Shown here in pieces: positions 1 to 8,450 of a stretch of 64,000 nucleotides of DNA. The DNA comes from Streptomyces echinatus. Lineage in GTDB: Bacteria > Actinomycetota > Actinomycetes > Streptomycetales > Streptomycetaceae. Each line of letters begins with the position of its first letter. The stretch's first letter is position 1. The stretch is taken from positions 283,055 through 347,054 of the forward strand of contig NZ_JACHJK010000011.1 of assembly GCF_014203595.1 (NCBI RefSeq), written 5' to 3'. The position numbers and the translations under genes are program-made. Under the pieces are notes generated by a model. It searched no databases, was not told the DNA's origin, and saw only the letters and a list, made by a program, of their open reading frames with translations.

Positions 1-535
1 CCTGGCGCCAGTGGTGCCGGCGGGCGATGCCGACCAGGACGACGACGGTGAGGCTGACCAGGCCGGCCGGCACCCAGCCGTACAGCAGCAGGGCGGCGAG
101 GGTGAGGGCGGCGCCCGATCCGGTGCCGCCCCACCAGCGGGCGCGGCCCAGCATCACGAGGTGGCCGACGATGACGCCGGTGAGCATGGCCAGCGCCCAG
201 CCGACCGTGCCACCGGGGAAGAGGGCGTGGTGGCCGGCGTAGGCGCGGTAGAAGCCGGCGCCCAGGACGAATCCCGCCGCGGCGACGACGACCGCGGGCG
301 GCGCCGGCCAGGACAGGTGCCGGTCGGTGTCGGTGCCGTCGGTGAGTCCGGGGCCGGTCGCGACGGCCGGTGGCAGGGCGGTCGGGGTCTCGGCGGCGGC
401 GCCCGGACCGGCGGAGCGCGTCTGCCCGCCCCGGCGCCCGTCGGCCCGCCCGGTCCACCGGTACCCGCGCCACGCGCCCGCGCGGCGGCGCAGGCGCAGC
501 CGTGAGTCCGGGGCGACGCTCTCGGTCGGTTCCAT
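1..535 (-). CDS. N-terminal part of a membrane protein, probably RmdB-like GGDEF/EAL c-di-GMP enzyme (runs off the left edge)
   Basis: An open frame starts at ATG 535-533 behind a GAGGGA-type ribosome site and stays open for 178 codons to the window edge. The first 70 or so residues are an Arg-rich, then Ala/Pro-rich cytoplasmic stretch (begins MEPTESVAPDSRLRLRRRAG). About three hydrophobic helices follow between residues 80 and 172. No catalytic domain lies inside the window. The call rests on position: in S. coelicolor the gene next to ligA in this orientation is, as I recall, SCO5495 (RmdB), a membrane-anchored GGDEF-EAL protein that degrades c-di-GMP and affects development. The membrane N-terminus fits, but the GGDEF/EAL part is unseen, so the function is inference. 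Confidence 0.6.
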   Translation of the reverse strand, partial: MEPTESVAPDSRLRLRRRAGAWRGYRWTGRADGRRGGQTRSAGPGAAAETPTALPPAVATGPGLTDGTDTDRHLSWPAPPAVVVAAAGFVLGAGFYRAYAGHHALFPGGTVGWALAMLTGVIVGHLVMLGRARWWGGTGSGAALTLAALLLYGWVPAGLVSLTVVVLVGIARRHHWRQ

Positions 536-794
536 TCCCGTCCCTCTCACAGCCGGCGGTGCCCACGCCACGCGGCCCGATGCCCGACAACCATCAGTGG
601 CTCCGCGTCGAAGAAACCCTCCCCGGGCCACTGGAGGGCACGGAGATGCCCCAGCCGCAGCTGGGCACGGCAGGCGCACACCTCAACAGTAGGCCGCGGA
701 AGGCTTCCACGGGCAGCGGTCTCCGACGGTTGCCCGAATGCGCCCGGGCCACCCGTATGCAACTGATATGCGCCGATCGGGTGGCCTTCAACCG

Positions 795-2993
795 CTACTC
801 CCCGGTCGGAAGCGCGACTTCGGCCGCCGCTTCGGGGCCCTGCTCCAAAAGGACGCCGAAACCGTCCTCGTTCAGAACGGGCACCTTCAGCTGCATGGCC
901 TTGTCGTACTTCGATCCCGGGTTGTCACCCACGACGACGAACGAGGTCTTCTTCGACACCGAACCGGTCACCTTCGCGCCCTGTCCCTCCAGTGCCTCCT
1001 TGGCGCCGTCCCGGGTGAAGTTCTCCAGCGTGCCGGTGACGACGACGGTCAGCCCCTCCAGCGGACGCGGCCCCTCGTCCGCGCCGGTCGCCTCCTCCTC
1101 CAGCGGGACTCCCGCGGCCTTCCACTTGCGGATGATCTCGCGGTGCCAGTCCTCGGCGAACCACTCCTTGAGCGCGGCGGCGATGATCGGGCCGACGCCG
1201 CCGGTGGCCGCCAGCTCCTCCTCGGTGGCCTGTTCGATGCGGTCGACGGAGCGGAACTCGCGGGCGAGGGCCTGCGCGGCCACCGGTCCCACGTGGCGGA
1301 TGGACAGCCCGTTCAGGAAGCGGGCGAGCGGACGGGTCTTGGCCTCCTCGATGTTCGCCAGCAGGGCGAGGGTGTTCTTCTTCGGCTCACCCTTCTGGTT
1401 GGCGAAGACCGTGACGACCTTCTCCTCACCGGTCTTGGGGTCGCGCTTGGGCAGGCCGCTGTCGGGGTCGAGGACATACGCCTTGATCGGCAGCAGCTTC
1501 TCCACCGTCAGGTCGAACAGGTCGCCCTCGTCCACCAGCGGCGGCTCGGCCGGCTCCAGCGGACGGGTGAGCGCGGCGGCGGCCACGGCGCCGAAGTGCT
1601 CGATGTCCAGGCACTCGCGGCCCGCCAGGTACGAGACACGCTCCCGCAACTGGGCCGGGCACGTGCGGGCGTTGGGGCAGCGGAGGTCGATGTCGCCCTC
1701 CTTCATGGGCCGCAGCGCCGTGCCGCACTCGGGGCACTCGCCCGGCATCACGAACTCCCGCACGGCGTCGTCGTCCCGCAGGTCGACCACCGGGCCGAGG
1801 ATCTCCGGGATGACGTCACCGGCCTTGCGGATGACCACCGTGTCGCCGATGAGCACGCCCTTGGCCTTGACGACCTCCTGGTTGTGCAGGGTGGCGAACT
1901 CCACCTCGCTGCCCGCGACCGTGACCGGTTCGACCTGGGCGTACGGAGTGACGCGGCCCGTGCGGCCGACGCCCACCTTGATGTCGACGAGCTTGGTGTT
2001 GACCTCCTCCGGCGCGTACTTGTAGGCGATCGCCCAGCGGGGAGCCCGCGCGGTGGAGCCGAGCCGCCCCTGGAGGCGGATCTCGTCCAGCTTGACCACG
2101 ACACCGTCGATCTCGTGCTCGACCGAGTGCCGGTTCTCGCCGTAGTACGCGATGAACTTCCGTACGCCGTCGAGGTCGTCGACCACGCGGTTGTGCCGGG
2201 AGGTGGGCAGGCCCCAGGTCTTGAGCAGGTCGTACGCCTGGGAGAGGCGGGTCATCCCCGTGTAGCCCTCCAGGGCGCCGATGCCGTGGACGACCATGTG
2301 CAGCGGACGGGTGGCGGTGACCCTCGGGTCCTTCTGGCGCAGCGAACCGGCGGCGGCGTTGCGCGGGTTGGCGAAGGGCTTGTCGCCGGCCGCGACCAGG
2401 CGTTCGTTCAGTTCGAGGAACCTCTCCATCGGGAAGTAGACCTCGCCGCGGATCTCCACCAGGTCCGGGACCTCGTCGCCCTGGAGGCGGTCCGGGATCT
2501 CCGCGATCGTGCGGACGTTCGGCGTGATGTCCTCGCCGGTGCGGCCGTCGCCGCGGGTGGCCGCGCGGGTGAGGCGGCCGTGCTCGTAGGTGAGGTTGAC
2601 CGCCAGGCCGTCCACCTTCAGCTCGCACAGGAAGTGGTACTTCTGGTCGCCCAGTTCCCTGGCGATGCGGTCGGCCCAGGCGGCCAGGTCGTCGTCGTTG
2701 AAGGTGTTGTCGAGCGACAGCATGCGCTGGCGGTGCTCGACCGCCGTGAACTCCGTCGCGTACGACCCCGCGACCTTCTGGGTGGGCGAGTCCGGGGTGC
2801 GCAGCTCCGGATGCTCCTCCTCCAGGGCCTCCAGAGTCTTCAGGAGCTTGTCGAACTCGGCGTCGCTGATGACCGGAGCGTCCTTCACGTAGTACCGGAA
2901 GCGGTGCTCCTCGATCTGCTCAGCGAGCTGCGCGTGCCTGTCACGTGCCTCGGCGGGCACTGCCGTCTCCGCCTGCTGCTTGTCGCCGGCCAC
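795..2993 (-). CDS. ligA: NAD-dependent DNA ligase LigA
   Basis: Seals nicks in duplex DNA during replication and repair, using NAD+ to adenylate the enzyme. At 732 residues it has the full bacterial LigA length. Domain order is visible: Ia domain (HRFRYYVKDAP), adenylation domain with the KxDG nucleophile motif (CELKVDGLAVN, Lys126), OB fold, a four-Cys zinc finger (CPECG...RCPNARTCPAQ), HhH region and a C-terminal BRCT domain (VVVTGTLENFTRDGAK). The start is GTG 2993 with GGGAGG just upstream. The MetE-like gene lies 15 bases upstream on the same strand, so the two are probably cotranscribed. The 259 bases between ligA and the RmdB-like gene show no convincing gene. Confidence 0.97.
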   Translation of the reverse strand: MAGDKQQAETAVPAEARDRHAQLAEQIEEHRFRYYVKDAPVISDAEFDKLLKTLEALEEEHPELRTPDSPTQKVAGSYATEFTAVEHRQRMLSLDNTFNDDDLAAWADRIARELGDQKYHFLCELKVDGLAVNLTYEHGRLTRAATRGDGRTGEDITPNVRTIAEIPDRLQGDEVPDLVEIRGEVYFPMERFLELNERLVAAGDKPFANPRNAAAGSLRQKDPRVTATRPLHMVVHGIGALEGYTGMTRLSQAYDLLKTWGLPTSRHNRVVDDLDGVRKFIAYYGENRHSVEHEIDGVVVKLDEIRLQGRLGSTARAPRWAIAYKYAPEEVNTKLVDIKVGVGRTGRVTPYAQVEPVTVAGSEVEFATLHNQEVVKAKGVLIGDTVVIRKAGDVIPEILGPVVDLRDDDAVREFVMPGECPECGTALRPMKEGDIDLRCPNARTCPAQLRERVSYLAGRECLDIEHFGAVAAAALTRPLEPAEPPLVDEGDLFDLTVEKLLPIKAYVLDPDSGLPKRDPKTGEEKVVTVFANQKGEPKKNTLALLANIEEAKTRPLARFLNGLSIRHVGPVAAQALAREFRSVDRIEQATEEELAATGGVGPIIAAALKEWFAEDWHREIIRKWKAAGVPLEEEATGADEGPRPLEGLTVVVTGTLENFTRDGAKEALEGQGAKVTGSVSKKTSFVVVGDNPGSKYDKAMQLKVPVLNEDGFGVLLEQGPEAAAEVALPTGE

Positions 2994-3008
2994 CGTGTTG
3001 TCCTCCCG

Positions 3009-4016
3009 TTACTCAGGGTTGTCCGCGAGAGATCTCGCCGCCCGGGCGCAGTGGGCGAGCGCCTGGCGTGTGTAGCCGGGGGAAGCGCCCGCCAGACCGC
3101 ACGCCGGGGTCACCGTGACCGCGTCCGCGAGCAGCCCCGGATGCAGCCCCAGCCTGCGCCACAGCGTCCTGACACCCCTGACGCTACCGGCAGGGTCCGA
3201 CAATGGGCCGTCCGTGCCCGGCACGACACCGGTGAACAGCCGCGTGCCGGCCTCGACGGCCTCGCCGATCGCGTCGTCGTCACGCTCGGTGAGCAGCGTG
3301 AAGTCGAAGGAGACGGCTGCCGCTCCGGCCCGCCGCAGCAGGGCGAACGGCACGTCGGGGGCGCAGGAGTGGACGACGACGGGTCCGTCGCCGTGGGCCG
3401 CGACGACGTCCCGCAGCGTCGACTCCACGAGCTGCCGGTCCACGGCGCGGTGTGTGCGGTAGCCGCTGGCGGTGCGGACCTGGCCGCGCAGGACGGCGGT
3501 GAGGGAGGGCTCGTCGAGCTGCAGGACGAGCCGGGCGCCCGGGACGCGGCGCCGCACCTCGGCCAGGTGCAGCCGCAGTCCCTCGACGAGCGAGGCGGCG
3601 AGGTCCCGGCACGCGCCGGGGTCCGACAGGGCGGCCTCGCCGTTGCGCAGCTCCAGGGCGGAGGCCAGCGTCCAGGGCCCGACGGCCTGCACCTTCAGGT
3701 CGCCCTCGTAGCCCTGGGTGAACTCCTCCAGGGCGTCCAGGTCCTCGCCCAGCCAGGACCGCGCCCGCTTGGTGTCCCGGCCCGGCCGGTCCCCGATGCG
3801 CCATCCGCTGGGCTCCACGCGCGCGTACAGCTCGACCAGCATCCCGGCGGTGCGGCCGATCATGTCGGCGCCGGGTCCGCGCGCGGGCAGCTCCGGGAGG
3901 AAGGGGAAGTCCTCGAAGGACCCGGTGGCGGTCTTGGCGGCCTCACGGGCGTCACCGCCGGGCAGCGACCCGACCCCGGTGGCCCCGGCGAACCTGAACT
4001 GGCTGTTTTCGCTCAC
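3009..4016 (-). CDS. Cobalamin-independent methionine synthase (MetE C-terminal domain-like) protein
   Basis: 335 residues resembling the C-terminal catalytic barrel of MetE. Features include an N-terminal GVGSLPG motif, VGPWTLA in the middle, LQLDEPSLTAV, VVHSCAP and VTPACGLAGASP, where the late His and Cys residues correspond to zinc-ligand positions of the MetE barrel. It is less than half the length of full MetE and lacks the N-terminal duplicated barrel. It may therefore be a methyl transferase with another donor or acceptor rather than the main methionine synthase. The start is GTG 4016. It lies 15 bases upstream of ligA and 30 bases downstream of the SDR gene, all on the same strand. 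The family call is good; the substrate is not known. Confidence 0.85.
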   Translation of the reverse strand: MSENSQFRFAGATGVGSLPGGDAREAAKTATGSFEDFPFLPELPARGPGADMIGRTAGMLVELYARVEPSGWRIGDRPGRDTKRARSWLGEDLDALEEFTQGYEGDLKVQAVGPWTLASALELRNGEAALSDPGACRDLAASLVEGLRLHLAEVRRRVPGARLVLQLDEPSLTAVLRGQVRTASGYRTHRAVDRQLVESTLRDVVAAHGDGPVVVHSCAPDVPFALLRRAGAAAVSFDFTLLTERDDDAIGEAVEAGTRLFTGVVPGTDGPLSDPAGSVRGVRTLWRRLGLHPGLLADAVTVTPACGLAGASPGYTRQALAHCARAARSLADNPE

Positions 4017-4046
4017 CGGGGAAGCCTACGGAACCTCTCGGCCGGG

Positions 4047-4745
4047 TCAGCGCCCCGGCCGTACCGTCAGGTCGTTGACCTCCGCGTCCGCCGGCAGGTC
4101 CAGGGCCATCAGGATCGTCGTGGCGACCGACTCGGGGTCGATCCACTTCGACGCGTCGTACTCCTTGCCCTCCTGCTGGTGCACCTTGGCCTGCATGGGG
4201 CTGGCGGTGCGGCCGGGGTAGACCGAGGTGACGCGGATGCCGGCCGCGTGCTCCTCCTGGCGCAGGGAGTCGGCGAGGGCCTTCAGGCCGTGCTTGGAGG
4301 CGGCGTACGCGGACCAGCCGGCGTGGGCGTTGAGGCCGGAGCCGGAGTTGACGAAGACCACATGGCCACGGGCCGCCCGGAGCTGCGGCAGGAAGTGCCG
4401 GGTCAGCTCGGCGGGGGCGATCAGGTTGACGTTCAGCTGGTGGCGCCAGGACTTCGGGGTCAGGTCGCCGACGTCGCCGAGGTCCACGACCCCGGCGATG
4501 TGCAGCAGGGAGTCCACCCGGTCCGGGAGGCTCTGGTGGGAGAACGCCCAGGACAGCTTGTCCGGGTCGGCGAGGTCGCCGACCAGGGTGCGCGCGCCGG
4601 GGAACCCGGCGGCCAGCTCCTTCGCGCGGCCCGCGTCGCGCGCGTGCAGCACGAGTTCGTCCCCGCGCGCGTGCAGCCGGCGGGCCACGGCCGCGCCGAT
4701 GCCGGAACCGGCCCCGGTGATCACATGAGTAGCCATGACCGCCAT
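4047..4745 (-). CDS. Short-chain dehydrogenase/reductase (SDR)
   Basis: A classical SDR of about 230 residues with a Rossmann fold. The cofactor motif TGAGSGIG is at the N-terminus, and the catalytic Ser (VNSGSG) and YxxxK (YAASKHG) are intact. An Arg downstream of the second beta strand (LHARDAGR) suggests a preference for NADP(H). The substrate cannot be told from sequence. ATG 4745 is used here; ATG 4736 (MATHVITGAG) is an equally good start because neither has a strong ribosome site. It lies 7 bases downstream of the LOG-family gene. Confidence 0.9.
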   Translation of the reverse strand: MAVMATHVITGAGSGIGAAVARRLHARGDELVLHARDAGRAKELAAGFPGARTLVGDLADPDKLSWAFSHQSLPDRVDSLLHIAGVVDLGDVGDLTPKSWRHQLNVNLIAPAELTRHFLPQLRAARGHVVFVNSGSGLNAHAGWSAYAASKHGLKALADSLRQEEHAAGIRVTSVYPGRTASPMQAKVHQQEGKEYDASKWIDPESVATTILMALDLPADAEVNDLTVRPGR

Positions 4746-4752
4746 GCTCGCA

Positions 4753-5292
4753 TCAATGCGCGGCGGTCTGCTCCTCGAGGTGGGCCAGCGCCCCGGCCGG
4801 CTCGTCCGCGAAGAAGACCAGCTCGGCCAGCGGGCGGGGCAGGAAGCCCTCGGCCTCCATGCGGCGGAACTGCTCGCGCAGGCCGTCGTAGAAGCCCGCC
4901 GTGTTCAGCAGCACGACCGGCTTCTCGGTGCGGCCGTGCTTCTTCAGCTCCAGGATCTCGGTGGCCTCGTCCAGCGTGCCGGTGCCGCCGACCATGATCA
5001 CCACGGCGTCCGCCTTCTCCAGCAGCAGCTTCTTGCGTTCGGCGAGGTCGGCCGCGATGACCATCTCGTCGGCGCCGGGCCGCGCCTTGTTCGCGAGGAA
5101 CTCCACGGAGACGCCCAGCAGCCTGCCGCCCGCCTCCTGCACACCGTCGGCGACCACCTTCATCAGACCGCTGTCGGAACCGCCCCAGACCAGGGTGTGG
5201 CCGGCCTTGCCGATCAGTTCCGCGAACTCGCGCGCGGGGCGCGTGTAACGCTCGTCGAGGTCGGCGGCGGACAGGAAGACGCAGATGTTCAT
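4753..5292 (-). CDS. LOG-family protein (possible cytokinin riboside monophosphate phosphoribohydrolase or nucleotide-binding homologue)
   Basis: 179 residues with a Rossmann-like LOG fold: an N-terminal ICVFLSA strand, GGSDSGLMK and VGGTGTLDEATE. The canonical LOG signature PGGxGTxxE appears with Val in place of Pro. LOG enzymes release free nucleobase from nucleoside monophosphates, but many bacterial members have no assigned role. The start is ATG 5292. It is divergent from the DUF427 gene across 65 bases that should hold both promoters. Confidence 0.85.
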   Translation of the reverse strand: MNICVFLSAADLDERYTRPAREFAELIGKAGHTLVWGGSDSGLMKVVADGVQEAGGRLLGVSVEFLANKARPGADEMVIAADLAERKKLLLEKADAVVIMVGGTGTLDEATEILELKKHGRTEKPVVLLNTAGFYDGLREQFRRMEAEGFLPRPLAELVFFADEPAGALAHLEEQTAAH

Positions 5293-5357
5293 GGTCTCTA
5301 CCGTACGGTCCCCCCTCCGGCCGGGAAGAAGCGCGGCTCCCCGGGTGCTGATCCGGT

Positions 5358-5681
5358 ATGAGCCAAGGACACACGATCACGATCGACAAGAGCGAGCGGC
5401 ACGTGCGCGTGGTGCACGGCGGCCAGGTGCTCGCGGAGACCGACCGCCCCCTTCAGCTGCGCGAGACCGGCTGTCCGGTGCGGTACTACATCCCGGCCGA
5501 GGACGTGCGCCTCGATCTGCTGACGCCCTCCGACACGCACACGGTCTGCCCCTTCAAGGGAACGGCGTCCTACTGGTCGCTGCCGGACGCGCCCGACCTC
5601 GTCTGGGCCTACCCGGATCCGAAGCCCGGCGTGGCCGAGATCAAGGACCACTACTGCTTCTACGAACCCGACGTGTCGTGA
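5358..5681 (+). CDS. DUF427 domain protein
   Basis: A 107-residue single-domain DUF427 protein with the family's typical core: HVRVVHGGQVLAET, RYYIPAEDV, THTVCPFKGTASYW and the C-terminal DHYCFYEPDV. The conserved Cys/His/Tyr cluster around CPFKGTASYW suggests a ligand-binding or enzymatic pocket, but no biochemical role is established that I can name. Complete by length. The next gene starts 37 bases downstream. Confidence 0.9.
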   Translation: MSQGHTITIDKSERHVRVVHGGQVLAETDRPLQLRETGCPVRYYIPAEDVRLDLLTPSDTHTVCPFKGTASYWSLPDAPDLVWAYPDPKPGVAEIKDHYCFYEPDVS

Positions 5682-5718
5682 CCGATGAGTGCTGTGCCGT
5701 GCGGCAGTCTGCACGGGC

Positions 5719-6501
5719 ATGGACAAGAAGACGACTTCCCGTGACGGCACCTCCCTCGCGTACACGGTGACCGGCCAGGGGCCCACGGTGATCCTGGTGA
5801 GCGGCGCGATGTCCACCGGCGGCACCGTGGCTCCCCTGGCGCAGCGCCTCGCGGACCGCTGCACGGCCGTCGTCCACGACCGCCGGGGCCGCGGCGAGAG
5901 CGGCGACACGGCGCCGTACGCGGTCGCCCGTGAGGTCGAGGACCTGGCCGCGCTGATCGACGCGGTCGGCGGCGACGCGGCGCTGTTCGGGGTCTCCTCG
6001 GGCGGCGCGCTGGTCCTGCACGCGGCGGCGAGCGGGCTGCCGGTGCGCCGGGCCGCGGTGTACGAGGTGCCGTACGCCGACCATCTGGAGGGCGGTGCCG
6101 CGCGGGAGGCCGCCTACAAGGAGCAGCTGGGCAAGGCGCTCGGGGAGGGCCGGCGCGGGGACGCGGTGGAGCTGTTCCTGCGCCTGACGGGCCTGGGCGA
6201 GGAGATGATCCGGGGCGCCCGTCAGTCCCCGATGTGGGCCGGCATGGAGGCCGTCGCGCCGAGTCTCGCGTACGACGACGCGGTCATGGGCGACGGACTG
6301 CTCCCCCGGGACCTGCTCGCCGGGATCGCCGTGCCCGTGCTCTCGGTCGCGGGCGGCGCGAGCCCCGAGTGGATGCGCACGGCGTCCCGGGAGGTCGCGG
6401 ACACCGTGCCCCAGGGCACGCACCGGGTCCTGGAGGGCCAGACCCACATGGTGGAACCGGACGTGCTGGGGCCGGTGCTGGCGGAGTTCTTCGCGGGGTG
6501 A
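5719..6501 (+). CDS. Alpha/beta hydrolase
   Basis: About 260 residues of alpha/beta-hydrolase fold. The frame shows an oxyanion region (ILVSGAMSTGG), the HDRRGRGESGDT strand-loop typical of haloperoxidase/esterase-like members, the nucleophile elbow GVSSGG, a likely catalytic Asp region before the cap, and a C-terminal His (GQTHMVEPDVLGP). No signal peptide, so cytoplasmic. I chose ATG 5719 (MDKKTTSRDG) over an upstream GTG because homologues of this family begin close to the TSxDGT strand. The 3' end is 16 bases from the convergent mnmA stop. Confidence 0.88.
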   Translation: MDKKTTSRDGTSLAYTVTGQGPTVILVSGAMSTGGTVAPLAQRLADRCTAVVHDRRGRGESGDTAPYAVAREVEDLAALIDAVGGDAALFGVSSGGALVLHAAASGLPVRRAAVYEVPYADHLEGGAAREAAYKEQLGKALGEGRRGDAVELFLRLTGLGEEMIRGARQSPMWAGMEAVAPSLAYDDAVMGDGLLPRDLLAGIAVPVLSVAGGASPEWMRTASREVADTVPQGTHRVLEGQTHMVEPDVLGPVLAEFFAG

Positions 6502-6517
6502 GGCGACCCGCGCCGGG

Positions 6518-7645
6518 TCAGACCGCCGCCGTCGCGCGCGTGGTGGACGCGATCGTCGCCGAGCCCACCACGCGCGTGCCGTCGTACAGCACGATCGCCT
6601 GGCCGGGGGCGACCCCGCGGACCGGCTCGGTGAAGGCCACGCGCAGCTCGCCGTCGACCGGCTCGGCGGTCACCTCGGTCTCGCCGCCGTGGGCGCGCAG
6701 CTGGGCGGTGTAGGTGCCGGGGCCGGTGGGGGCGCTGCCGCACCAGCGGGGCTTGATCGCGGTGAGGGCGGTGACGTCCAGGGCGGCGGCGGGGCCGACG
6801 GTGACCGTGTTGGAGACCGGGGAGATGTCGAGGACGTAGCGGGGCTTGCCGTCCGGGGCCGGGGTGCCGATCCGGAGCCCCTTGCGCTGGCCGATGGTGA
6901 AGCCGTACGCGCCGTCGTGCGTGCCCAGCCTGGCGCCGGACTCGTCCACGATGTCGCCCTCGGCCTTGCCGAGCCGCTTGGCCAGGAAGCCCTGGGTGTC
7001 GCCGTCGGCGATGAAGCAGATGTCGTGCGAGTCGGGCTTCTTGGCGACGGCCAGGCCCCGGCGCTCGGCCTCCGCGCGGATCTCCTCCTTGGTGGTGACC
7101 GTGTCGCCGAGCGGGAACATCGCGTGCGCGAGCTGCTTCTCGTCCAGCACGCCGAGGACGTACGACTGGTCCTTGGCCATGTCTGAGGCGCGGTGCAGCT
7201 CGCGGGAGCCGTCCTCGTTCACGATCACCTGGGCGTAGTGGCCGGTGCAGACGGCGTCGAAGCCGAGGGCCAGCGCCTTGTCCAGCAGCGCGGCGAACTT
7301 GATCTTCTCGTTGCAGCGCAGGCACGGGTTCGGGGTGCGGCCGGCCTCGTACTCGGCGATGAAGTCCTCGACGACGTCCTCGCGGAAACGGTCGGCGAGG
7401 TCCCAGACGTAGAACGGGATGCCGATGACGTCGGCCGCGCGGCGGGCGTCGCGCGAGTCCTCGATGGTGCAACAACCCCGCGCGCCGGTACGGAAGGACT
7501 GCGGGTTCGCGGAGAGCGCGAGGTGGACGCCGGTGACGTCGTGGCCTGCTTCCGCGGCACGCGCGGCGGCGACGGCGGAGTCGACTCCGCCGGACATGGC
7601 GGCGAGGACGCGGAGGGGGCGGGGGCGCTGCGGGGTGTCAGTCAT
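6518..7645 (-). CDS. mnmA: tRNA-specific 2-thiouridylase MnmA
   Basis: Inserts sulfur at the 2-position of the wobble uridine in tRNAs for Lys, Glu and Gln, taking sulfur relayed from a cysteine desulfurase. At 375 residues it shows the PP-loop ATP motif SGGVDSAVAA, a CxxC pair (NPCLRCNEKIKF), a second catalytic Cys region (SHDICFIADGDT) and the C-terminal beta-barrel. The open frame extends far upstream, but ATG 7645 (MTDTPQRPRPLRVLAAMSGG) has GGAAGGG in front of it and matches the family start. The cysteine desulfurase gene lies on the same strand about 0.8 kb upstream, past the amidase, so the sulfur donor and the thiolase are linked. Confidence 0.95.
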   Translation of the reverse strand: MTDTPQRPRPLRVLAAMSGGVDSAVAAARAAEAGHDVTGVHLALSANPQSFRTGARGCCTIEDSRDARRAADVIGIPFYVWDLADRFREDVVEDFIAEYEAGRTPNPCLRCNEKIKFAALLDKALALGFDAVCTGHYAQVIVNEDGSRELHRASDMAKDQSYVLGVLDEKQLAHAMFPLGDTVTTKEEIRAEAERRGLAVAKKPDSHDICFIADGDTQGFLAKRLGKAEGDIVDESGARLGTHDGAYGFTIGQRKGLRIGTPAPDGKPRYVLDISPVSNTVTVGPAAALDVTALTAIKPRWCGSAPTGPGTYTAQLRAHGGETEVTAEPVDGELRVAFTEPVRGVAPGQAIVLYDGTRVVGSATIASTTRATAAV

Positions 7646-7705
7646 AGCCCTTCCAGGGTACGGGGGTGCGGGAACCTGGTCCGACGGATATCCGTTGACG
7701 ATCAC

Positions 7706-8365
7706 ATGGGGGCGACGACAGAGGTGACGGCGAAGGACGGCGACCGGCGGCTGGGGCGGCGGGCCCTGCTCGTCGGCGGGGCCGCGGCCGCGCTGGGCAC
7801 GGCCGTGCTGGCCCGCGAGGAGCTGTCCCGTCTGTGGTGGCGGCTGCCGGGGGTGGACAAGCCGCGGGTGGCGGGCGTGGTGGACTTCCGGGGCGCGCGC
7901 TGGGTGGCGGCCTCGCCGGCGAACTACCGGCGGGCGGACCGGCCGGCCGACTATCCGGTCGACCGGGTCGTCATCCATGTCACGCAGGGCGGCTACGCGT
8001 CGGCGGTCAAGGTCTTCCAGGACCCGGCGCACGGGGCGGCGGCGCACTACATCGTGCGCGGGGACGGCCGGGTCACCCAGCTGATCCGGGAGCTGGACGT
8101 CGCCTTCCACGCGGGCAACCGGGAGTACAACGAGCGCAGTGTCGGCATCGAGCACGAGGGCTTCGTGGAGAAGGCCGACTCCTTCACCGACGCGATGTAC
8201 GCCTCCTCGGCGCGGCTGACGGCGGCGATATGCGGGCGGTACGGCATACCGGTGGACCGCGAGCACGTCATCGGGCACGTGGAGGTGCCGGGGACCGACC
8301 ACACGGATCCGGGGCCGCACTGGGACTGGGACCGGTATCTGCGGCTGGTACGGCGGTCCGGCTGA
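7706..8365 (+). CDS. N-acetylmuramoyl-L-alanine amidase (Amidase_2), Tat-like export signal
   Basis: 219 residues. The N-terminus (RLGRRALLVGGAAAALGTAVLA) looks like a twin-arginine signal, so the mature enzyme probably acts in the cell wall. It hydrolyses the amide bond between MurNAc and L-Ala. The Amidase_2 zinc site is visible: His in VVIHVTQGGY, the HYIVRGDG strand, SVGIEHEGF, and the C-terminal zinc ligands in HVEVPGTDHTDPGPHWDW. Start ATG 7706; the frame is open upstream but that part is antisense to mnmA. Divergent from mnmA (60 bases) and convergent with the cysteine desulfurase. Confidence 0.92.
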   Translation: MGATTEVTAKDGDRRLGRRALLVGGAAAALGTAVLAREELSRLWWRLPGVDKPRVAGVVDFRGARWVAASPANYRRADRPADYPVDRVVIHVTQGGYASAVKVFQDPAHGAAAHYIVRGDGRVTQLIRELDVAFHAGNREYNERSVGIEHEGFVEKADSFTDAMYASSARLTAAICGRYGIPVDREHVIGHVEVPGTDHTDPGPHWDWDRYLRLVRRSG

Positions 8366-8428
8366 CCGGGCGCGGCACCCGGACCGCCCCGGCCGCCTCC
8401 ACGACCGCCTGACGGCCGACCGGCGTCG

Positions 8429-8450
8429 GCGTCCGGCGTCCGGCGGACGC
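8429..8450. terminator. Short hairpin between convergent genes
   Basis: A 7-base perfect inverted repeat (GCGTCCG at 8429-8435, CGGACGC at 8444-8450) with an 8-base loop lies between the amidase stop and the cysteine desulfurase stop and touches the latter. It could act as a bidirectional terminator. There is no U tract, as is usual in Streptomyces. Confidence 0.4.

Noticed and set aside
738..4997. Very long plus-strand open frame (about 1,400 codons)
   Set aside because: It is antisense to ligA, the MetE-like gene and the SDR, all of which have intact family motifs. In such GC-rich DNA antisense frames stay open by chance.
6518..8320. Extended mnmA frame beginning at 8320
   Set aside because: The extension is antisense to the amidase; ATG 7645 has a ribosome site and the canonical PP-loop start.
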